A stretch of 10,934 nt of DNA from NCBI GenBank assembly GCA_020343715.1, contig CP070808.1:2070707-2081640 (forward strand), written 5' to 3'. The position numbers and the translations under genes were made by a program. Below, piece after piece: positions 1 through 9,200 of the stretch. The notes under the pieces are model-generated. The model was not told the DNA's origin and searched no databases. It saw nothing but the letters and a program-made list of their open reading frames with translations. The stretch's first letter is position 1, and every line of letters starts with the position of its first letter. The DNA is from Thermoplasmata archaeon (GTDB taxonomy: Archaea; Thermoplasmatota; DTKX01; GCA-020343715).

Positions 1-2
1 TG

Positions 3-281
3 GTCGACATCAACTTCACCATCCCGGGCGAGTTCCTGGCCAATGGCGTCAAGTGGTACGCCCTGAACTTCGACCTGTTCGACGTGAAATACAACCAGAC
101 GGCCCTGGCCGAGCGCCAGGGCACCGAGGGTGTCATCCCAGGTCTGGTCCTAGACCCGTGGACGCCGGGCCCGGAGGACGACATCACCGTGGAGTGGACA
201 CCGGTCGATGCTGGATTGGCCGACGACCCGGAGCTCCACTACAGCATGGACGGGGCGATATGGCAGTCCGTCGACATGGGA
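3..281 (+). other. Domain: end of one Ig-like domain and first half of the next (Ig-A)
   Basis: Residues 1-40 have the closing pattern of an Ig/Fn3-like sandwich: a strand ending F-T-I-P, then VKWYALNFDLFDV, the place where intact copies further on read TVTYRVVARD. Residues 58-92 then open a new domain: ITVEWTPVDAG, ELHYSMDG and IWQSVDM match the B, C and C' strands of the intact domain at residues 1741-1838 (VYCNVTDS, VLEYNVTGG, WVPLAMT). The remaining strands of this domain occur only after the LamG-like insert. Assignment is by strand pattern and alignment by eye. Confidence 0.55.
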
Positions 282-3200
282 TACGAGTTCGAGGACGACT
301 TCGAGGGGACCGATCCCATCATCGGTGACACCTGGCATGACCTCAACACCGGCATGACCAACGTCGACGTCGAGAGGCTCGACGGTGCGCTGGCCATCAA
401 CGGGACCCATCCCTACCTCAACACCTGGCGGAGTCGGGGAGTCAAGCTCAACCGGACCTTCGACGGGTCCTTCGAGGTCTCGGCGGACGTGCTGTTCGAG
501 AGTGGGATATACAGGACCAACTACGCGTACTTCCACATGAGGCTCGAGGACGCGTCGGGGAACATCGTGGACATGTACACGTTCGGATACCAGAGATGGT
601 ACAGGATGCAGAACAACCACGTGTATAACTGGCTGTACAGCCCGTACCTGTACTACGACGGTTTCGAGCCGGACAGGTACCACACCTGGTCGATGCGGTA
701 CGATGAGTCGACCCGGACCCTTGAAGGTTACGTAGACGGCCGGCTGGTGGGCAAGTTCGAGTACCTCATCCTTGAGGACGTGACCTTGTCCATGTTCGTC
801 CACACGTACTACACGTCGAAGACCGTCAAGGTCCTCATCGACAACTTCCACACCACTCCCACCGTCACCATTCCCAAGGCCTCCCTCGAGACGGAGATGA
901 AGCTCCAGATATCGTACAAGGACCGGGATGGCGTTATCAGCAGGACCGTGATCCACCCGTTCTACGTCGATGCCACCTCCCCCACCGTGACGGTTCCCGC
1001 CCCTGCAGCAATGGGCTACCCGGGCAAGGCAACCACCGTCACCACCCACATCACGGACGGTTACAGTATGGCGGGGGGGACCCTGCACTGGATGGGACCC
1101 GACGATACGACGGGGACGGTTCCCCTGGCACCTGACACGGACACCCAGTTCGAAAAACGGCTCCTATGGCTCAAGGGCGGGGCCTATGCTCTGCCTTACC
1201 TTCAGGCTACGGACTGGACCTTCGACACCATAACAGCCACCCATGTGGACGCCTACCATGTCCTTCGCAACCTGGACGGGTACGGTGTCGTGATCATCTC
1301 CGAGGCGTACGCATCGACCTTCGGCCTCACCGACCCGCAGAACAGGCAGGCCCTCATGGAATGGGTGGCCGAGGGTGGGAGCCTCTACGTCATGTACCCG
1401 CCCAACACCGTGGTCATCGATGACTTCCTCGGTGTAAGGTTCTTGAGGGACTACGCCGACGGCATGGTGGTGGCCGACCCTGACCACCCCATCGTCAATT
1501 ACCCATACCCGGCGGTCACCTCGGGATGGCCCCAGACGTACGAGGTCCACGGATACTGGAAGGACTACACCAGCCTGGGCTATGAGGCTGTAATCAGCCA
1601 CCCCGATGTGCCCTCGGGCGCAGTCACCATGGTCAAGGAGCACGGCCAGGGGGTCATCGTCATGGACTCGACCTACTCCAGCTACACCAGGTACCTGGAC
1701 ACTGGAAGATGGCTCGTGGAGAACATCCTTTCGTTCATCCAGAGGACCAAAGTGCAGAACCAGGGAGCCTCCTCGACTGCCCCCGCCGTCCAGGCCTCGG
1801 ACCATGGCATAAACGATTACTTCGACAACATCTTCACGTACCGTCATCCCGGGGCGACGGCGCTGTCCGTCCACATCTCCGAGATGGACATGGAGGACGG
1901 CTACGACTTCATCCAGGTCCTGGACGGACGGGGCCGTTGGCACCAGACGCTGACCGGCGCGGAGACGGACCTGTGGACCATCGTGGTGCCGGGCGACACC
2001 GTGCACCTTAGGGTGATCACCGACGGGTCCATCAATAGCTGGGGGTTCGAGACGGACCTCATCAGGCACTACGGAGCGTGGGCCTCGGAGATCCCCGCCC
2101 TGGGCATCACGGGCGAGGTGTCGTACTATGTCACCGCATGGGATGGCGCCGGGAACGTTGGGACATCGCCAACCTACAGAATGGACCTCACCGAGCCACC
2201 GGTGGTGAGCAACGTGACCTTCGGCCCGGACAGCCCGTCGGGTTCCGACCCCCTGTCCGTGAGCGCGGAGGTCATGGATGCCGTCGTCAGGGACGATACT
2301 GATGGAGAATGGATGGAGGGGTCGATGACCGACGTCTCGGCCGATCCCGTCAAGGGGCTGGGTCTCAAGGGCTCGGTCAACGGTACCGACCGTTATTTCG
2401 CCAGCGATGACGCCGGCAGGATCTTCATGTTCGAGATCGCATCCGACCTGGACGTATCGTCGTCCACGCAGGTGGCGAAGTTCTCCAACAGGGTCAGGGA
2501 CCTGGTCGCCGGGGACTTCGACGAGGACGGCGACGTGGACCTGGTCGTCATGAACATGACGGACGGTTACCTCTACTTCGTGGAGCAGACATCGTCGTGG
2601 TCCTTCGCCGACCCTGTCAAGACGTCCACCTACACCGGATTCACGGGCAGGGACACCTACGGCCTCGACGTGGGCGACTTCAACGAGGACGGCCACCTGG
2701 ACGTGGTGGGAGGAGGATACCAGAGGAACATAAGACTGTTCACGGGCCACGGCAATGGCACCTTCGACGTCTCAATCGTCGGCTCCATATCATATGACCT
2801 CACTGGAATGGCGTGCGGGGACCTGGACAACGACGGTCACATGGACATCCTGGTCGCCCCCCTGGGAGGGAACCTGATCTCGTTCATAGGCCAGGGGAAC
2901 GGCACTTTCGTGAAGAGGACGTCCGTGGTACCCTTCATGGGCGCCGGCAACGTGGGCAAGGAGATCGCCCTCGGTGACATAGACGGCGATGGGAACCTGG
3001 ACATCATCGTCCACACCGGTAGCCTGTACGTGCATATGGGCAAGGGCGACGGCGTCAACTTCACCTTCGGAGGTAACATCATGGCGCCTGGCTCTTGGGC
3101 GTCCCTCCTGCTCGAGGATCTGGACCTGGACGGGGACCTGGACATCGTACTTAACAGGTACTCTACCAGGGACGTCCTCACCTACCTCAACGACGGGACG

Positions 3201-6200
3201 TTCATGGACGCCCCGGTCCTGACCCTGGTAGACTCCAGGGTCCTTTCCTCCTCCTACCTGTTCGGTCTCGCACGGGCTACTGACATGCATGATACCACGG
3301 GCACCGTCGTCTCACGGGTCCACGACATGGGCGGTGCCGTCTCCTGGGACCAGGTCCAGGTCGAGCACGCCAGCCTCGGAGGGCAGACGGTGGAGCTGGA
3401 GGTCAGGACCTCCACGGACAATATCACCTGGTCGTCCTGGGCCACGGCCCTTGGAGGGAGCGTCGGGGGCAAGGGCCCGCTGACCTCGGGTGTGTTCCCC
3501 AGCACGCCTACGGCCAGATACGTCCAGTGGAGGCTGACCTTGGGCGATGACGGATTGGTGACCACGCCATACGTCCGGTCCGTGACCCTCTTGGGCACGT
3601 CCACCGATCCGACGGTGGAGCTGAGGTGGAGGCCCTCTGAAGCCCCGGAGATGGCACCCTGGTCGACGGCTTCGATGGTCAAGGTGTCCCGTGGCAGGTT
3701 CAACGGCACGGTCCCCGCAGAACCGGTCGGGCCCGTCGGCTACATCGACCTGGTCGTCGTGGCGAGTATGTCCGGTGGGGTGGAGGGCACCTCCTCTGCC
3801 CTGGCCTACAGGGACTTCTCGGGACCCATCATCGTCCGGGCGAACCCCGTCCCATACTACTCCAACACCTCGACGGCGGTCAGGGTTGTGGCCAATGTGG
3901 ACGACCTATCCGGTGTCGCGAACGCCACCCTCCACTACTCGTACGACAACTCCACGTGGTCCAGTACCGCCATGACCCTGGGAAACGACAGGTTCACGGA
4001 CATGGACGGCGACGCCGACATGGAGCTGGCCGTCTCGGTGGCCACCTCCTCCTCGGTCTTCTTCCTGGACGACGACCTGTCCACGAACGCATCCGTGACG
4101 GGCATCGGCTCGGGCACGCACAAGCCTATGGTCGCCGGCGACATCGACGGTGACGGTGTGGCCGAGCTGGTCGTGGGCGACCCCTCGAGCAATGCTCCGG
4201 CTTTCTGGGTCCTGGAGTACAACTCCGCCACCGGCCAGTACGAGGTGGTGTACACCCACACCCCTGCGACCCAGGTCCCCGTCTACTGCCTTGAGGTCGG
4301 CGACGTGGACGGGGACGGCAGCGTGGAGATCCTGAGGGGCCAGCAGGACCACCAGTGCGTCGTGTCCTCGTGGGACGGTACGAAATTCGTCGACGAACAC
4401 ACCTTCTTCCTGGCATACAACCCCTACATGGTGCGGGTCATGGATTGGGACGGCGACGGGCAGGTGGAGGTGATAACCGCTGACAGGACCACCGAGGCCA
4501 GGGTCAGGGTGTACTCTTGGACGGGCAGCTCCTTCGCCGCCGAGTACGTCTCCCCCGACCTGGGAGAGCCCCTGTACGGGTTCGCCATGGCGGACATGGA
4601 CGGCGACGGTGGCCTCGAGATGGTCGTCAGCATGGAGAACTACTACGCCAGCTACTGGGGCGTCATGTACATGCTGAAGAGCACCGGACCTGACAGGTAC
4701 TCCATCATGTGGAGGGGAGGTTACGCGGGCCGCTACGTCTACCTCCAAGACGCCGCTGACTGGGACGGCGATGGCAGGATGGAGGTGGCCGTGGGGAGCT
4801 ACGACTTCAACAGCTATCCCCGTGGCACCTTCGCCGTGACCTACGAATGGGACCCGGAGACCACCACGTTGGTGGAGGACTGGGTCTCCAGGGCGTTGCC
4901 CTCCGGTTACTCGGGCAGGGCCCGGTTCCTGGACCTGGAGGACGACGGCGACCTGGAGCTGGTCGTCCCGCATCAAAACGGCTACGTTTTTGGCTTCTCG
5001 CCCGACGACCGAGATTGGGTCATGTTGTCATCCGACATGGGGAACTATGCTGGGAGCCTCTACCCGGGAGCGATCACACCACTGGGCGGTCCCGATGCAT
5101 GGTCGGCGGTCGTCCCGGCCCCGGGAAGCGAGACGCAGATCTGGTACTACATCGTCGCCACCGACGCGTCGGGCATGACGACCACATCCACCACCCACTT
5201 CTACTACGCGGACGGCACGGCCCCCACCATCGACAACGTCACGGCGCCACCCACCTACCTCAGGACCCAGGACCCGTTCCAGGTCTACTGCAACGTGACG
5301 GACTCGGTCTCCATCGGTGGGGCGGTGCTGGAGTACAACGTCACCGGTGGGAGCTGGGTCCCCCTCGCCATGACCCGGATTTCCAGCGCTGGGACGACCA
5401 GTCAGTTCCTCGCCACGATCCCTGACATAGGCTCAGCCACCACAGTCACCTACAGGGTGGTCGCCAGGGACATCGCAGGCAACTCCAGGACCTCGTCCAC
5501 CCAGTCGTACGTCGTCGACCCGGGACCCGTCTTCAACTGGATGAAGGACGGGTTCGGCTCGCCCTTCAAGTGGGAGCTGAACATCACGGACAACGGCGCC
5601 GTCTCCTCCGTCACCATAACCTACTCGACGGACCGGGTGACATGGTACAACGCCACCGTCACCAACAACGGGAACATCTACTCGGCCTCGGCCGACCTGG
5701 ACGCCAACTCGACGGTGTACTTCGAGGTCACCGCCACGGACAATTTGGGACTCGTCAACTCCTTCCGTGGCAGATCCGGTGCCAGCAACGTGACGATGCT
5801 GGTGGCCGACCCCACGGCCCTGACGGCCGAGGAGCAGGGGGTGTACCAGGTATTCCATGACCGCTACTACACGATGTCACTCCTGGACGATGCCCACGCC
5901 TCGGTGGCCAACCTCACCACCTCGGACCTGGTGCTGGTGGTCGATTACGGTAGGATATCCACGAGCCTCGTCAACGATCTGATCGACGACGGGGTGGCCG
6001 TCATACTCCTGAACGACGGGATGAGGAGCGTGGCCCCCACGGGATGGTATCAGCATACCAACACGGACTACAGGTCCCTCGCGGTGATCAGGGACGAGGA
6101 GCCGTTCCGCGCCTACTACAGGATGTCCACCTTGATTCAGACCGGGGGTTACGGAGGTCGAATCACGAACGTGCCTGCGGGCTGGACGTTGGTGGGATCC

Positions 6201-9200
6201 ATCAGGTCGACCAACTACGAGTCGGTGATAAAGAAGGAGAACACCACCGCGGGCGGCAAGGCCATAACCTTCCCGTACGACATCCGCTACCTGAGCGACA
6301 GGGGCTGGTACTTCTTCGACCAGCTGCTCAACTGGACCATGGGGGAGTCCCTCGACGGTCCGATGAACGCCACCGCGGGCCGGGTGATTCTGGTCATCAA
6401 CAACGACGACTGGACCCTGAACGCCAGGGACGCGAGGTTGGACACCCTCCTGAAGGACTGGGGATACTCGGTCCAGAGACTCCGTATCAAGGACGTCTTC
6501 AGGTTCAACGCCACAAACGCCACGGCGGTCGTCGTCCCCGCCTACTATACCGCGTACGGGGACCAGGGCGCCCTCTGGGACAGGTTCATGGACCAAGGCG
6601 TACCGGTCATCCTCCTTCGGGACTCCCTGTACACCTTCCGGACTACGAACCGGGCCGGGGGCACCGGCGAGTACCACAATGCCAGGGTGTTCAAGGACGA
6701 GTGGTTCGTGACAGGGTTCAACAACACCCGGTTCTGGCGCCAGAACGCTGGTTACGCCTATACCTTCTACAACGCAGGTCCCACCGGATGGACCGCCCTG
6801 GCCCGGCACGGCACGTACAACAACTACTACAACATGTGGTACAAGCAGACCCCATCGGGCGTCCTTGGCTTCGCCGAGATGTCGGACCCGCAGTACTACA
6901 TGCCCGACGGGGAGTTCCTGCTGCTCCGTATGCTCCAGAACGCCACCGGGACCGCCATGCCGGGCGGCCTCACGGCGACTGCGGACACCGTGGTGATGGT
7001 CATCGTGGGCGGTCAGGGCGGAAGCGACCCCGTCCTCACGGCCCAGGAGGCCGTGGTGGCCGACATGCTCACCTCGTGGGGCCACACCATCTACTACCTG
7101 CCGCAGAGGAACATGTCGCGGACGAACGTCTCTGCGGCCAAGGCCGTCGTCGCCACCCACTGGGTCGACCGTAACACCGCCTCGAAGACCTTCTTCGACG
7201 CGGCGCTGGCCGACGGCGTCGGCGTGGTCCTGTGCTACGACGCCGGACGCACCTACGGCGGAAGCTGGCACTACAGCACGAGCTGGGAGATGAGGTTCGC
7301 CAGACCGTCCAACACTACGACCATATTCAGGGACCACGCCTCCGTCAACCACTACTTCATGAACAGCGGCACCGGCGTCAGGGTGACCCAGACCAGCCCT
7401 GGCTGGACGTTCCTGGCGGGATCGGGCAACAGCTACTACTCCACGTGGCAGCAAAAGCCAGGCACCAACGGAAGCTTCGGGTTCATCTTCGGTGTCAACC
7501 CCTACTACATCAATCTCAACGGCCGCTACTTCCTGGAGCTGGCCGTCAACTACTCCATGGGGCTCGGCTTGCCTGCGCGGACCGTCGTGCCGACCGACGA
7601 CGTTGTGTTCATCACCAGCGGCGAGGACGCCGACGGTCCCATCATCAACTCCCACGAGGCACCGGTGGTCACCGAGCTGGCCCGGTGGGGCTACAACGTC
7701 ACCTACGTGTTCCAGAGGGACGTGCTGACGGTGGACTGGACCAACGCCTCGATGGTTGTGGCGGCGGACTGGATCCGAAGCTTCAGGGCGTGGGACACCG
7801 TCCTGGATGGCGCCATGAACTCGGACATCGGGGTCGTGCTCCTATACCGGGGCTCCTCGGCGTACCAGGCGTCGTGGGGCTCCTACGATCAGTGGCAGCG
7901 GCGCCTGTACTACGTGGAGAGCCCGACGGCGTTCTACGAGGGCATGTCCGGATACTCCTTCTACGCCCAGCGCTCGGGGGTGGGACACTATTGGGGGAAC
8001 ACCGTCACCGGCTTCACCCGGATAGGTGACGACTACTACAACTCCGGGGTCGCGTTCTACAAGGGCGGCACAGCAGACGCCCACGTCTGCGTCCTGACCG
8101 CGGACCCCGCCCTCATGGACCCCATCAGGCTCATGGAGCGGTTGTTCAACTTCTCCCAGAACATCTCCATCGCGCCGATCCCCACCTCGGCCGACGTCGT
8201 CCTACTGGTGGCCCATTACAACGCGTACGATCCTGTGCCGAACGTCCGCGAGTCGTTCTTGAGGAGAATGCTCGAGGACATGGGGCTCACGGTGGAGGTC
8301 AGATCCTGGCTCGAGGCCCGTAGGTACGATTACTCATCCTCTCGTCTCCTCGTGTACACCCAGAACCTTCCCATCGGGACCGATGTTCACACCAAGGTCA
8401 TAGACATGGGCCTCGGCTTGGCCCTTTTCGCCGACGCCGGTAAGTCCGCTGGCGGGAGCTGGGGCGATAACTGGGGCGACTGGACCAACTGGTGGGTGTT
8501 GACCGCAAGCCCCGGAGGAGGCTTCCTGGAGGGCTACAAACCCTTATCCATACAGATCCTGGACGAGCGTCAGACCATCTTCAGGAGCACCAACACACCA
8601 CCGGGATGGAACTTCGGTGGCTACGCCTACTACAACTCCGGCTACAGGACCGTCCACTGGCGAGAGAACGTGACCTCGGGCGGACATGGCGGGATCATGG
8701 CGTACGACCCCAACAACCTCAACGAGAACGGCCAAAGGATCGCCAGGGCCATGATAGACTGGTGTCTGTACGGCAGCGTAGGCATGAGCGCCGTACCCGA
8801 GGCCACGGCCGTCCTGGTCATCCGGTCCAACGACCATCTGACCCCTACCCTCAACACCGTGGAGGGCGCGGCGAGGGACCTGCTCATCGCCAGCGGTCTC
8901 GAAGTCACCTACCTCCCCGTCGCCCACATAGGGACCACCGACCTCTCGAACGCCGCCGGGGTGTTCCTCGCCGAGGGGATCACCCACCCGACCATGGTCT
9001 CGACGTGGGTCTCCCAGGGTCTCAGGGTCGGGCTGATGTACACCGGTTCCGACGACCTGGGTGGTTCATGGACATGGCATAACAACGCCAACAGCCGGAT
9101 GTACGCCGCCACCGGGGACACGGGCTTCAACCACATGTTCACGGATACCCGGTACACCATCCAGAACACAGGGTCTGCGTTTGCCATGTACACCAACCAC

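Noticed and set aside
243..245. In-frame ATG as a possible true start of the gene
   Set aside because: The codons before it already form matching Ig-like strands (residues 1-80), and no signal peptide follows it.
2270..2330. Possible frameshift or junction in the acidic stretch between Ig-C and propeller 1
   Set aside because: Frame 3 continues with sensible domain sequence on both sides; it reads as a flexible Asp/Glu/Met linker.
2514..4958. Recurring GACGGCGACGG-like DNA words as possible DNA repeats or regulatory sites
   Set aside because: They always fall in the same codon phase and encode the D-G-D-G calcium loops; they are protein-level repeats.
6044..7174. Plus-strand frame 2 open frame (376 codons), with others at 4847-5425, 7232-8029 and 9653-10477
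   Set aside because: They overlap strong domains in frame 3, translate to Arg/Gly/His/Pro-rich sequence without domain pattern, and have no credible ribosome-binding context. They are GC-driven shadows.
5877..7655. Long minus-strand open frame (592 codons); similar ones at 150-1088, 1164-2750, 2790-3290, 3906-4976 and 5433-5858
   Set aside because: All are exactly codon-aligned with frame 3 on the other strand. In that register a stop needs a sense TTA, CTA or TCA codon, which are rare in this high-GC3 gene (the stops at 150, 1164 and 5877 are sense CTA, CTA and TCA). Their products are rich in Val, His, Gly, Arg and Asp with no recognisable domain.
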